A stretch of DNA of 64,000 bases from Bacillus manliponensis (GCF_000712595.1 NZ_JOTN01000002.1:340587-404586); one strand, 5' to 3'; shown: positions 11,675 through 20,434, numbered from the stretch's first letter. Notes: generated by a model from the letters alone, not told the origin. Made by a program: numbers and translations.

Positions 11675-12435
11675 GATATATTCACTCCTTTAGAAACTGT
11701 TGTACCGATCCATTCTCCGTCGTTTGCAACAAATAATTTTGTACCATTTACAATTGCAACTTCCTTTACTCCCATTTCAATGGAAGTAAGTGCTGCCCGA
11801 ACTTTCGGAATCATCCCCCCAGTAATAATTCCTTTTTCTATTAATGTAGCAATCTGAAATTCATCCGTTTGCCGGAGCAATTGCTTCTCGCACATCACCC
11901 CATCTACATCTGTAACGAAAAATAATTTCTTTGCGCCTACCGCTACTGCGATACTAGCAGCTGCAGTATCTCCATTTATGTTATATGCTTCACCTTGATA
12001 TACTCCAATTGGAGCAACAACTGGAATACAACCATGCTCTAATAAATTCTGTAATAACGCTATGTTTACATTTTGAATTTCTCCAACATAACCGAGATTT
12101 TCTAATGGTTTAACTGTTAACAGTCCCCCATCACAACCCGTCATACCGAACGCATCGATTCCATATGATTGAAGTTGCATCACCATCTGTTTATTTGCAC
12201 TTCCGCCTAACACCATTTGAACAACTTTCATTACCTCCTTACTCGTTACACGTAAACCATCCCGCTTCATGCTAGAGATATGAAGTTTTAGTAACATGTC
12301 ATCTATCGCTGGCCCACCGCCATGTACAACAATGACATCGTACGCTTTTACAAGTTGTTTCATTGATTGAAAAAAAAGCTCATCTAAACGCTCTAGCATA
12401 CTTCCACCACATTTTACTACAATGCATTCTTTCAT
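11671..12435 (-). CDS. argB: Acetylglutamate kinase ArgB
   Basis: Phosphorylates N-acetylglutamate. Amino-acid kinase fold with VKCGGS at the N-terminus, VVHGGGPAIDDML near 38-50 and NINGDTAAASIA for substrate and nucleotide. 254 residues. It lacks the N-terminal extension of arginine-inhibited kinases, as expected for the ArgJ acetyl-recycling pathway. Eleven bases after argJ. Confidence 0.95.
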   Translation of the reverse strand: MKECIVVKCGGSMLERLDELFFQSMKQLVKAYDVIVVHGGGPAIDDMLLKLHISSMKRDGLRVTSKEVMKVVQMVLGGSANKQMVMQLQSYGIDAFGMTGCDGGLLTVKPLENLGYVGEIQNVNIALLQNLLEHGCIPVVAPIGVYQGEAYNINGDTAAASIAVAVGAKKLFFVTDVDGVMCEKQLLRQTDEFQIATLIEKGIITGGMIPKVRAALTSIEMGVKEVAIVNGTKLFVANDGEWIGTTVSKGVNIS

Positions 12436-12446
12436 CCCATCGCTCC

Positions 12447-13670
12447 TTACGTCCGATAACAGGCATTGATTTTCACATATTCATAACTTAAATCGCAACC
12501 CCAGGCCCTTCCCTTTTCTTGTCCTAAATGTAAATGAACATCAATCACAACCTTATCTTCTTTTAATTTCTGTTTCATTTTCTCTTCTGAAAAAACACGA
12601 GGTTCACCATCTTGTAAAACAACAATAGTTTGGATTGCAATGTCAATCATATGTTGCTGCACTGTAACGCCACTTTGGCCAATCGCACTTATAATTCGTC
12701 CCCAGTTTGCATCTTCTCCATATAAAGCTGCTTTCACAAGGTTTGAACTAACAATTTTCTTCGCAACTATATTGCCTTCTTCTTTTGTTTGTACTCCAAA
12801 TACGTTCACTTCTACAAGCTTTGTCGCTCCTTCCCCATCTTTCGCAATTTGCTTTGCTAAATCTTCACATACACTTTTCAGTGCGTTAATAAAATAATCC
12901 CAATCTGGATGATTACAATTCAATGAAGACGTTTCGGCTAACCTACTTGCCATAACAATTACCATATCGTTCGTCGATGTATCTCCATCTACTGTAATTT
13001 GATTAAATGTATTTGCTGTAACATTTGCTAGAGCTTCTTGCAATGCAATATGTTCAATATTTGCATCCGTTGTAATAAAACTAAGCATCGTTGCCATGTT
13101 TGGGTGAATCATCCCCGATCCTTTAGCTGCCCCAGCAATTGTAATTGTTTTTCCTTCTACCACACATTGATAGCAGGAATGTTTCGTCACAAGGTCTGTT
13201 GTTAAAATGGCTTCATAGAAAGTTGCTGCTTGCTCTTTTTCTTTTGTTGGAACTAACATTTGAATCCCACTTCTTATTTTATCCATCTCCAAGGGTACTC
13301 CAATAACCCCTGTTGAAGCTACCGCTACAAGCTCTTCTTTTATATGAAATGTCGCTGCTGTTAATGCTCGCATTTCATATGCATCATATAAACCTTGCAT
13401 ACCTGTACACGCATTTGCATTTGCACTATTTACAATAATCGCCTGTAATTCTCCTCTTCCCGCAATGCTTTCTTTTGTCACTTGAAGCGGAGCCGCTTGT
13501 AACTTATTTGTTGTATAAACAGCTGCGCTACTTGCTGGTACATCACATAAAATTGCGCCAATATCTTTTCTTTCTTTTCTTAGCCCCGCATGAACTCCAA
13601 TTGCTGAGAATCCTTTTGGCGTTACAATTGAACCATTTTCTATCTTTGTAACAAAGGTCGTCTGAATCAT
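12447..13670 (-). CDS. argJ: Bifunctional glutamate N-acetyltransferase/ornithine acetyltransferase ArgJ
   Basis: Recycles the acetyl group from acetylornithine to glutamate. Self-cleaves at the conserved Ala-Thr bond in MIHPNMATML (Thr194 becomes the N-terminal nucleophile), preceded by KGSG. Length 407 is normal. Seventeen bases after argC. Whether it can also use acetyl-CoA cannot be told from sequence; Bacillus relatives are usually bifunctional. Confidence 0.95.
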   Translation of the reverse strand: MIQTTFVTKIENGSIVTPKGFSAIGVHAGLRKERKDIGAILCDVPASSAAVYTTNKLQAAPLQVTKESIAGRGELQAIIVNSANANACTGMQGLYDAYEMRALTAATFHIKEELVAVASTGVIGVPLEMDKIRSGIQMLVPTKEKEQAATFYEAILTTDLVTKHSCYQCVVEGKTITIAGAAKGSGMIHPNMATMLSFITTDANIEHIALQEALANVTANTFNQITVDGDTSTNDMVIVMASRLAETSSLNCNHPDWDYFINALKSVCEDLAKQIAKDGEGATKLVEVNVFGVQTKEEGNIVAKKIVSSNLVKAALYGEDANWGRIISAIGQSGVTVQQHMIDIAIQTIVVLQDGEPRVFSEEKMKQKLKEDKVVIDVHLHLGQEKGRAWGCDLSYEYVKINACYRT

Positions 13671-13687
13671 CTTTCTTCCCTTCCTCC

Positions 13688-14725
13688 TTATAAATAGAGC
13701 GGCATAAACTGTAAGCTCTCTCGCTCATCTAATCCAGCTAAAATATTGGCATTTTGCACCGCCTGCCCCGCAGCTCCCTTCATCATATTGTCGATAACAG
13801 AAACAACTGTCACTCTTCCAGTTCGCTCATCATAAGCAGTGCCGATATCACAATAATTAGACCCACGTACTTCTTTTGGACTTGGAAATGTTCCAGGTGC
13901 ACGATTTCTAACAAACGGAGAATGATGATAACAATCTTCATATAATTTTTGAAGCTGTAACGAACTTATCTCCCGCTTTGCTTTTCCATAAAGCGTCACC
14001 ATGATTCCTCTTGAAATTGGCATTAAATGTGTACTGAATGTAATTGGTTTCATACTTTGATTCCATTCTGTTAACATTTGCTCTATTTCCGGAATATGCT
14101 GATGTTCATTCACTTTATAAATATGCAAATTATCATATAGCTCTGGAAAATGTGTCATATTTGTTGGTGTTTTTCCTGCTCCTGAAACACCTGATTTCGC
14201 ATCGATGACAATGGAATCTTCTTCAATAATGTCATGAAGAACAAGAGGTGCTGCAGCAAGTAACGTCGCTGTTGCATAACAACCTGGATTTGCAATAAGC
14301 TGTGCACTTGCAATTTGCTCTCGCTTCCACTCTGTCAGCCCATATACTGATTTTTGTAATAATTCGGCCGCTGCAGCTTTCTTTTTATACCAAGCTTCAT
14401 ATACTTCACAACTCTTCATCCGAAAATCGCCTGATAAATCAATAACCTTTACACCACCTACAAGAAGGTTTGGTGTAAGAGTCGTTGATACTCCCGCAGG
14501 TGTTGCTAAAAAAACAAGATCTGCATCTTTCGCAATTTTTTCCGAATCAATTTCTTCTAGCGTATGTGATATATGATTTGTTACATGAGGATAAAGCGCC
14601 GTAATTTCCTCGCCAGTTCCAGAAAATGAATGAACAGAGGTGATTGTAAACTGGGGATGTTGTGTTAACAACCGTAATAATTCAATCCCTCCATAACCTG
14701 TCGCTCCAATAATTGCAACTTTCAT
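13688..14725 (-). CDS. argC: N-acetyl-gamma-glutamyl-phosphate reductase ArgC
   Basis: NADPH-dependent reductase. The Rossmann motif GATGYGGIE is at 7-15 and the catalytic Cys149 in ANPGCYATA. 345 residues. First gene of the arg operon; the ribosome site AAGGGGGG precedes the ATG. A strong sigma-A promoter lies about 40 bases upstream. Confidence 0.95.
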   Translation of the reverse strand: MKVAIIGATGYGGIELLRLLTQHPQFTITSVHSFSGTGEEITALYPHVTNHISHTLEEIDSEKIAKDADLVFLATPAGVSTTLTPNLLVGGVKVIDLSGDFRMKSCEVYEAWYKKKAAAAELLQKSVYGLTEWKREQIASAQLIANPGCYATATLLAAAPLVLHDIIEEDSIVIDAKSGVSGAGKTPTNMTHFPELYDNLHIYKVNEHQHIPEIEQMLTEWNQSMKPITFSTHLMPISRGIMVTLYGKAKREISSLQLQKLYEDCYHHSPFVRNRAPGTFPSPKEVRGSNYCDIGTAYDERTGRVTVVSVIDNMMKGAAGQAVQNANILAGLDERESLQFMPLYL

Positions 14726-14763
14726 ATTGCCCCCCTTATATGATTTCTTTAAATTTACATATG

Positions 14764-14792
14764 ATTATAGTATTGTATATTTATAGAGTCAA
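14764..14792 (-). promoter_or_regulatory. arg operon promoter
   Basis: On the minus strand, -35 TTGACT (14792-14787), 17-base spacer, perfect -10 TATAAT (14769-14764). The start point should be near 14757, about 30 bases before argC. Confidence 0.82.
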
Positions 14793-14829
14793 CTAAATAT
14801 TTATAAATTTTTGATTATAAAAAATAAAA

Positions 14830-14843
14830 AGAATAAATATTTT
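14830..14843. promoter_or_regulatory. Weak candidate ArgR box upstream of the arg promoter
   Basis: AGAATAAATATTTT matches the B. subtilis-type box TGAATAAAAATTCA at 10 of 14 positions, about 40 bases upstream of the -35. The AT-rich background makes this weak; the boxes near artP are much better. Confidence 0.35.
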
Positions 14844-15072
14844 ATCACAAAAGAGTTTATCAAGCCTTATGCAAAATAAATCTATACTTTTCTTCTTTCA
14901 TACAACTTTCTAAACATAGAAAACAAACAACTATCCACTTCGTTTCCCAAACTACAACATGAGTTTTTATACATTTCAATCTACATTGTTTTATAATAAT
15001 TATGTCCTTTTTTACCATATGCAATTTCAAGAAAAAAGAGTCCTCAAGTACACACTATCCTATCTGTTCTTT

Positions 15073-15088
15073 ATAAAGTGAAACTTCA
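15073..15088 (+). repeat. Truncated bcr1-like repeat end
   Basis: ATAAAGTGAAACTTCA is identical to the first 16 bases of the full repeats, then similarity stops. It lies 28 bases before a full copy. The rest of the argC-yqzH gap (14.85-15.07 kb) is AT-rich with nothing I can identify. Confidence 0.7.
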
Positions 15089-15115
15089 TAGTATTTCCTA
15101 TTCATTTCAAGTACA

Positions 15116-15394
15116 ATAAAGTGAAACTTCACTCAGTGGGGGTTTTCTTTATCGCCCACTGAGTGTTAGCCCGACCAATCGGGCTTTTACATTCAAAAGC
15201 GAAGACGACTGTTCAAGCACGACAAGCACAAGATAAGCCTTGGCATGGCGAAGTTTGCCACAGAAAGGATTAGCTTGTGGCTCGAGTGCTTAGGAGTCGT
15301 AGCTAGATTCGGGCTGTTAATCTCCCACCTAAACTTCTCTGAATCCTCTAAATTTTGAGGCGGGAGTCTTACAGCCCGCAAATAGCGGGATAAA
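15116..15394 (+). repeat. bcr1-like repeat, copy 2, carrying an internal insert
   Basis: Same ends (ATAAA...GCGGGATAAA) and hairpins as copy 1, but 279 bases long because about 119 bases (15191-15309) are inserted between CGGGCTTTTAC and CGGGCTG. The insert is itself a long imperfect inverted repeat (CGACT..AAGCAC..CACAAG..TAA on one side, its complement on the other). Confidence 0.82.
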
Positions 15395-15430
15395 ACACAA
15401 ACAATATACATATATGATTAGGTGAAAAAG

Positions 15431-15616
15431 ATGGATGAAAAATTAATTCAAAAGATGCTTAAGAAAAGCTTCCGCCAATATCAGTGTGCACCTAGCTCCG
15501 AAGAAGATTATCATATGCTCATTACACGTATTCAAGAAATACTTCTTACGACTGCAAACATTGATGTACACGAAGCAATTGAAGATATTGTGTATGAATA
15601 TGTAACACAAACATAA
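15431..15616 (+). CDS. yqzH: YqzH-like small protein
   Basis: 61 residues starting MDEKLIQKMLKK, acidic and helical, no membrane segment. It matches my memory of the B. subtilis YqzH family, and the neighbours yqjQ, yqjP and proI are the same as in B. subtilis. I preferred ATG 15431, with TTAGGTGA upstream; a GTG nine bases earlier overlaps that ribosome site. Function unknown. Confidence 0.75.
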   Translation: MDEKLIQKMLKKSFRQYQCAPSSEEDYHMLITRIQEILLTTANIDVHEAIEDIVYEYVTQT

Positions 15617-15655
15617 AAAATAGGAGATTTCCGAATGGAAATCTCCTATTTTTTA
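15615..15655. terminator. Convergent terminator yqzH/yqjQ
   Basis: Arms AAAAATAGGAGATTTCC and GGAAATCTCCTATTTTT around GAAT: a long perfect stem with T runs on both strands. Confidence 0.9.
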
Positions 15656-16440
15656 CTTAACGATTTACCTGCGACACGTTCAAATAACTTTGGGAATAGC
15701 GCAAAAATAACAGGTCCCATTCCCATCCATTTCGGTAAATTCACTTCTCTTTTTTTTGTTTTCATAGCTTTTACAATTTGCTCTGCTACGTAGTTTGGCT
15801 TTAACATGTAACGTCCCACACTTTTTACATACGTACCAGATTCATCCGCAATATCAAAAAAGTTTGTATCGATTGGTCCAGGATTAACAGCTGTTACATG
15901 AATATTTTTATTCACGAGCTCCATACGTAAACTATTTGTAAATCCTAACACAGCATGTTTTGTTGCTGCATATGCACTTGATTTTGGTGTTGCAATTTTA
16001 CCAGCTAACGAAGCAATGTTAATAATATGTCCTGCATTCTTTTTTAACATATAAGGTAAAGCCGCTTTTGTACAAGCAACCAAACCAAATACATTTACAT
16101 CAAACATATTTTTCACTTCGTCTAAAGACGCATCATCAAACGTTTTAAAAATACCGAATCCGGCGTTATTTACTAATATATCAATATGTCCGATATCACG
16201 CAGAATGTTTGTAAATACATTTTGTACTTCAACTTCTTTACTGACATCTAACACATAGTAATAACAGGATACGCTATATGTCGTTTTAATTTTCTGCTGC
16301 AATGTTTGTAGCTTTGCTTCTGTTCGTGCAATAAGTACAGGAACGGCCCCTTCTTTTGCTACTTGCATCGCCACCTCTTCTCCAATTCCACTTGAAGCTC
16401 CAGTAATAACGACTACTTTATCTTGTAAACTCTTTTTCAT
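15646..16440 (-). CDS. yqjQ: Short-chain dehydrogenase/reductase YqjQ
   Basis: NAD(P)-dependent oxidoreductase of the classical SDR family: TGASSGIG near the N-terminus, NNAGFG, and the catalytic YAATK. About 264 residues with a hydrophobic, basic C-terminal tail, as in membrane-associated SDRs. I prefer ATG 16440 with TAGGTGG before it; a GTG at 16449 immediately after the yqjP stop is the alternative. Substrate unknown. Directly downstream of yqjP, same operon. Confidence 0.88.
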   Translation of the reverse strand: MKKSLQDKVVVITGASSGIGEEVAMQVAKEGAVPVLIARTEAKLQTLQQKIKTTYSVSCYYYVLDVSKEVEVQNVFTNILRDIGHIDILVNNAGFGIFKTFDDASLDEVKNMFDVNVFGLVACTKAALPYMLKKNAGHIINIASLAGKIATPKSSAYAATKHAVLGFTNSLRMELVNKNIHVTAVNPGPIDTNFFDIADESGTYVKSVGRYMLKPNYVAEQIVKAMKTKKREVNLPKWMGMGPVIFALFPKLFERVAGKSLSKK

Positions 16441-16449
16441 TGTTGCCAC

Positions 16450-17400
16450 CTACTTTGCATAGTAAATCCATTGCTGTGATGATTTGTCAATCATTACTTG
16501 CCCATTATATGCTAAAAAGTCTAGTTGTCCAACTGTTTCAGATAATGTAAGTGACAATTCCTTCTTATATAAGACTGGAAATAGCTTTACACAAACCTCA
16601 AATACTGTCATTGGTTTTTCTTTTAATAAGCTCAATACTTTTAAAGCTCTTGTTTCTTGCTTTTGCAATCGTTCATGAACAAGCTCTTTCACGTTCACTA
16701 CATCTTCTCCATGCCCTGACAAAACACGTGAAATGTTCATCGACGCGAGGCGTTCTAATGTTTTATTATATTGTAATAATGGCTTTGCTCGTTCTGTTTC
16801 TCTTTCATATGGGGGTTCCAGTAATGGATTTGAAGAAATATGTCCAATTAGTACATCTCCGCCAATTAATAATCCATCGCTTTCACGATATAATGAGATA
16901 TGAGTTGAAGCGTGACCTGGCGTTTCAATAACTGTAAACTCTGGCAAAGCATCAATGTGATCGCCTTCTCGAACAGTATGTGTTAATGAACGCTTACAAG
17001 AATACGTCAATGTCTGCATTAGCGATGAACCGTATTTCAAAAACGCTTCTGGTACACCAAATTGCAGCGCCATTTCAAACAAAAACGTTTCATAACCTTT
17101 TAAAAACTGAGGATCTTGTGTAATCCACGGTTCATTCCACGGATGTCCAATAATCTTTACTCCTTCAGAAAATACATTTAAAAGCCCACAATGATCCGCA
17201 TGATGATGTGTAATTACAACTGTTTCAATGTCACTTATTGTATAACCTAACTTTTGTAATTGTTCTTCTAACGCTTGTTTCGCCGCTTCTGTATTCGTTC
17301 CCGTATCAATTAGCGTTAATGTATCTCCTTCCACTAAAAAAACATTGACTGTCTCAACTGCAAATGGAACGGGTATTTCCATTCGATGAATTACTGTCAT
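16450..17400 (-). CDS. yqjP: Metallo-beta-lactamase-fold hydrolase YqjP
   Basis: Predicted zinc hydrolase: HHHADHCG metal motif at 65-72, later GHAS and a distal SGHGEDV, followed by a C-terminal helical domain typical of the glyoxalase-II-like/LACTB2 group. 316 residues from ATG 17400 (MTVIHRME), which has AGGGGG eight bases upstream; a start at 17421 would precede that site. Substrate unknown. Precedes yqjQ without a gap. Confidence 0.88.
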   Translation of the reverse strand: MTVIHRMEIPVPFAVETVNVFLVEGDTLTLIDTGTNTEAAKQALEEQLQKLGYTISDIETVVITHHHADHCGLLNVFSEGVKIIGHPWNEPWITQDPQFLKGYETFLFEMALQFGVPEAFLKYGSSLMQTLTYSCKRSLTHTVREGDHIDALPEFTVIETPGHASTHISLYRESDGLLIGGDVLIGHISSNPLLEPPYERETERAKPLLQYNKTLERLASMNISRVLSGHGEDVVNVKELVHERLQKQETRALKVLSLLKEKPMTVFEVCVKLFPVLYKKELSLTLSETVGQLDFLAYNGQVMIDKSSQQWIYYAK

Positions 17401-17531
17401 GTTTATAACCCCCTTCGCCATCCCATTTCAAAAATGAATCTCTCTTCAGTTTACCTCTTCCTTAAAAATTTGTCATTATTTTCAGATAAAAAGAAGGTGT
17501 TTCCCATCAAAAAACGAATGTATGTAAATTT

Positions 17532-17625
17532 ATAAAGTGAAACTGCACTCAGTGGGGCTTTCTTCACCCCCACTGAGTGCTAGCCCGACCAATCGGGCTT
17601 TTATTGGCTGTTAATGCGGGATAAA
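17532..17625 (+). repeat. bcr1-like repeat, copy 3 (short form)
   Basis: 94 bases with ATAAA ends, hairpin GCACTCAGTGGGG/CCCCACTGAGTGC, and GCCCGACCAATCGGGCTTTTA, which looks like an intrinsic terminator. The long inner stem of copy 1 is missing. Lies between yqjP and proI. Confidence 0.82.
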
Positions 17626-17648
17626 CGTATATAGGACAAACCACCTAG

Positions 17649-17692
17649 TACATATGAATCTATTGCTTTATAAAGTAATATGTTCATATGTA
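17649..17692. repeat. Inverted repeat in the proI upstream region
   Basis: TACATATGAA (17649-17658) and TTCATATGTA (17683-17692), with an inner near-palindrome around CTTTATAAAG. No T run follows, so a protein site or mRNA hairpin is more likely than a terminator. Confidence 0.6.
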
Positions 17693-17706
17693 TTTAAGAA
17701 AATAAG

Positions 17707-17859
17707 AAAGGAGACTGTTACTGAAACGAGATGGGGACTCATAAAGTGAAAACTTCACTCAGTGGGGGGTTCTTCCTCTCCCACTAAGTGCTAGTTAAAC
17801 TAATCGGGCTTTAACTGGCTGTTAATGCGGGATAAAAGATATATACTTTCAGTAACAAT
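17707..17859 (+). promoter_or_regulatory. Split proI ribosome-binding region bridged by a hairpin
   Basis: The only good Shine-Dalgarno, AAAGGAG (17707-17713), is about 147 bases before the proI ATG. Between them lies a bcr1-like repeat, flanked by an 11-base inverted repeat: TGTTACTGAAA (17716-17726) and TTTCAGTAACA (17847-17857). Pairing would loop out the repeat and leave the site three to six bases from the start. Seen directly: positions and pairing. Inferred: that this permits initiation. Confidence 0.5.
17741..17836 (+). repeat. bcr1-like repeat, copy 4 (short form)
   Basis: 96 bases, ATAAAGTGAAAAC...TGCGGGATAAA, with the CACTCAGTGGG/CCCACTAAGTG hairpin. Slightly more diverged than copy 3. 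It sits between the ribosome site and the start codon of proI. Confidence 0.8.
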
Positions 17860-18705
17860 ATGATGATGAATATTCAAAAAATCGCTTTCGTTGGTGCTGG
17901 TTCAATTGCCGAAGCTGTAATTGCTGGTTTGCTACATTCAAAAGTTGTAACTGAAGAACAAATGATGGTGAGCAACCGATCTAATACGAATCGGTTAACA
18001 GAGTTACACAATCTCTATGGTGTGACAGGAACACATAATAAAGAAGAACTCATCACAGATGCAGACATTGTGATTCTTGCTATGAAACCAAAAGATATTG
18101 TAGAAGCCATCACACCTTTAGAGCCATATATCAACAACAATCAATTAATTATTTCCTTACTAGCAGGAGTTTCAACATCTTCTATTGCAAAATTACTTAA
18201 TAAAAATGTCCCAATTATTCGTGCGATGCCGAATACATCTGCATCTATTTTAAAATCAGCTACTGCAATCTCACCGTCTTCTCATGCTACAGAGGAGCAT
18301 ATTCAAATTGCGACTTCTCTCTTTCAAACAGTTGGCGTTGTATCAATTGTAGAAGAAGAACAAATGCATGCAGTCACAGCATTATCAGGTAGTGGGCCTG
18401 CATATGTGTATTATGTTGTAGAAGCGATGGAAGAAGCAGCAAAACAACTTGGTCTAGAAGAAGATGTAGCAAAATCTCTTATTTTACAAACAGTAATTGG
18501 TGCTGCTGAGATGTTAAAAGCAAATACAAAACATCCTTCCGTCTTACGTAAGGAAATCACTTCACCAGGTGGAACAACAGAAGCTGGCATTGAAGTATTG
18601 CAGAGCTTTGAATTTCAAAACGCTCTTATTTCCTGTATTACAAAAGCTACAAAACGTTCACACGAACTCGGTGAAACATTAGAGAGGTTTGTAAATAAAC
18701 CTTAA
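17860..18705 (+). CDS. proI: Pyrroline-5-carboxylate reductase ProI
   Basis: Last step of proline synthesis, reducing pyrroline-5-carboxylate with NAD(P)H. The nucleotide motif FVGAGSIAEA is at about 8-17, with AMPNTSA and the C-terminal signature SGSGPAYVY...SPGGTTEAGI. 281 residues, complete. The start ATGATGATG has no adjacent ribosome site: the region immediately upstream is the end of a bcr1-like repeat. Gene order with yqjP-yqjQ-yqzH matches B. subtilis. Confidence 0.93.
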   Translation: MMMNIQKIAFVGAGSIAEAVIAGLLHSKVVTEEQMMVSNRSNTNRLTELHNLYGVTGTHNKEELITDADIVILAMKPKDIVEAITPLEPYINNNQLIISLLAGVSTSSIAKLLNKNVPIIRAMPNTSASILKSATAISPSSHATEEHIQIATSLFQTVGVVSIVEEEQMHAVTALSGSGPAYVYYVVEAMEEAAKQLGLEEDVAKSLILQTVIGAAEMLKANTKHPSVLRKEITSPGGTTEAGIEVLQSFEFQNALISCITKATKRSHELGETLERFVNKP

Positions 18706-18740
18706 AAAACCCTCGCTCACAATGAGCAAGGGTTTCACTT
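18703..18740. terminator. Convergent terminator proI/sdaAA
   Basis: Arms AAACCCTCGCTCA (18707-18719) and TGAGCAAGGGTTT (18723-18735) with flanking A and T runs. Confidence 0.88.
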
Positions 18741-19615
18741 TATTTCTTTTTCCCAAAAATTTGTTCTTGTAAACGTCTTCCTGTTGGTGTTGCTGCTAAG
18801 CCACCTTCTGCCGTTTCTCGAAGTGCAGAAGGCATTGTTTGCCCAATACGATACATCGCTTCAATTACTTCGTCACAAGGAATCGCACTTGTTACACCAG
18901 CTAATGATAAATCTGCTGAAATCATTGCATTGGACGCGCCTGCCGCATTACGTTTTACACAAGGAACTTCGACAAGCCCTGCAACAGGATCACATACTAA
19001 TCCAAGCATATTTTTCAAGGAAATACTCATTGCAGTTGCCGCTTGCTCTGGTGTACCTCCAGCCATTTCAACAGCTGCTGCCGCTGCCATTCCACTTGCC
19101 GATCCAACCTCAGCTTGACATCCACCAGCTGCACCAGCGATACATGCATTATTTGCTACAACCATTCCAAACGCTCCAGCTGTAAATAAAAACTCAATCA
19201 TTTCTTCACGTGTCGGATTTAACTTTTCTTTTAATGCGAATAGAACACCTGGTACTGTTCCAGCCGAACCAGCTGTTGGCGTTGCACAAATGATACCCAT
19301 TGCTGCGTTCACTTCATTTGTTGCAACCGCTTTACTTACTGCGTCTAAAATTGTATCACCAGATAATCCTTTGCCGCTCTTCATATATGCTTGCACTTTC
19401 ACAGCGTCTCCGCCTGTTAAACCTGTTGGAGATTTTACTCCTCGAAGACCACGTTCAACCGCTTGCTCCATAACGACTAAATTTTTTTCCATACCAGCAA
19501 TTACTTGTTCACGTGAAAGATTTCTTGTCTCCATTTCACATTGAATCATAATTTCTGAAATTTTTACATTTTGTGCGTTTGCTTGTTCAACTAGTTCCGC
19601 TACATTTCGAAACAT
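18740..19615 (-). CDS. sdaAA: L-serine dehydratase, iron-sulfur-dependent, alpha subunit
   Basis: Deaminates L-serine to pyruvate and ammonia with an Fe-S cluster, together with the beta subunit just upstream. Seen: GTVPGVLFA, GCQAEVGSASGMAAAA and the cysteines in LVCDPVAGLVEVPC that hold the cluster. 291 residues, complete. Eighteen bases separate it from sdaAB. Confidence 0.93.
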   Translation of the reverse strand: MFRNVAELVEQANAQNVKISEIMIQCEMETRNLSREQVIAGMEKNLVVMEQAVERGLRGVKSPTGLTGGDAVKVQAYMKSGKGLSGDTILDAVSKAVATNEVNAAMGIICATPTAGSAGTVPGVLFALKEKLNPTREEMIEFLFTAGAFGMVVANNACIAGAAGGCQAEVGSASGMAAAAAVEMAGGTPEQAATAMSISLKNMLGLVCDPVAGLVEVPCVKRNAAGASNAMISADLSLAGVTSAIPCDEVIEAMYRIGQTMPSALRETAEGGLAATPTGRRLQEQIFGKKK

Positions 19616-19633
19616 GTTGTGTCCCCCCTGCGA

Positions 19634-20296
19634 TTAATCCATAATTGTTACTTGACAAATATTAGATTGCTCTGTAATTTCATTAATAACTTCATCAGCT
19701 AATAGCTCATCGGTTTCAATAACCATAAGGGCTTTTCTTCCCTTTTCTTTACGTGACACACTCATTGTACTAATATTAATTTTATGCTTTGCTAATATAT
19801 TTGCAACCGATGCGATTGCTCCGTAGCGGTCATTATTTACAATTAGAAGCGCTGGACTTGTCCCTGTAAGCTGTAAATCAAAGCCATTTAATTCAATCAC
19901 TTCAATTTTACCGCCCCCAATTGAACTTGCAACAACTTCGATTTCTTCTTCATCTTTATATAAACGAATTCTTGCTGTATTTGGATGTGGTGCTTGTGCT
20001 TCTTCTTCAATAAATGTCACTTCAATACCTTTTTCCTTTGCAATTTCAAGCGCACTTGGAATGCGAGGATCATCTGTTTCAAACCCCATTATCCCTCCAA
20101 CAAGTGCTACATCTGTACCGTGACCACGATATGTTTTTGCAAAAGATTCATATAGAGAAATCACTATTTTCTCTGGTTGCTTACGAAATAATTGACGAGC
20201 AACTTGCCCCATTCGTGCTGCTCCAGCTGTATGTGAACTAGATGGACCAATCATAACTGGACCGATAATATCAAATACTGAGCGATATTTCATCAC
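19634..20296 (-). CDS. sdaAB: L-serine dehydratase beta subunit with ACT domain
   Basis: Partner of SdaAA. The N-terminal domain has GPSSSHTAGA (18-26), typical of the serine dehydratase beta domain, and an ACT domain covers about residues 145-220 (ALLIVNNDRYGAIASVANIL). 220 residues. GGGGGAAGT precedes the ATG. Transcribed after the EIIC-like gene on the same strand. Confidence 0.93.
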   Translation of the reverse strand: MMKYRSVFDIIGPVMIGPSSSHTAGAARMGQVARQLFRKQPEKIVISLYESFAKTYRGHGTDVALVGGIMGFETDDPRIPSALEIAKEKGIEVTFIEEEAQAPHPNTARIRLYKDEEEIEVVASSIGGGKIEVIELNGFDLQLTGTSPALLIVNNDRYGAIASVANILAKHKINISTMSVSRKEKGRKALMVIETDELLADEVINEITEQSNICQVTIMD

Positions 20297-20434
20297 TACT
20301 TCCCCCTATAGAGATTTTTTATTTTAAGCGTAGCTAATGCCCGGTAAGAACTTGTATATTCTCACCGAGCACTAGGTCTGTACAGAAAAAAGGTTTTCTC
20401 TTCTTAATTAAGAAGCTCCCCTATTATTAATCTA
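20297..20434 (-). other. Intercistronic region with two hairpins
   Basis: Between the EIIC-like gene and sdaAB. Contains CTTCTTAATTAAGAAG and a stem GCTCGGTGAGAA/TTCTTACCGGGC (minus strand). Neither is followed by a clear T run, so mRNA processing or partial termination are equally possible. Confidence 0.5.

Noticed and set aside
15193-15411. 72-residue frame on the minus strand
   Set aside because: It lies inside bcr1-like copy 2 and its insert; no ribosome site.
17731-17790. 18-codon leader ORF starting ATGGGG before proI
   Set aside because: Its ATG is 17 bases from the Shine-Dalgarno, too far for normal use; it runs into the repeat and stops. Kept only as a minor alternative for the proI leader.
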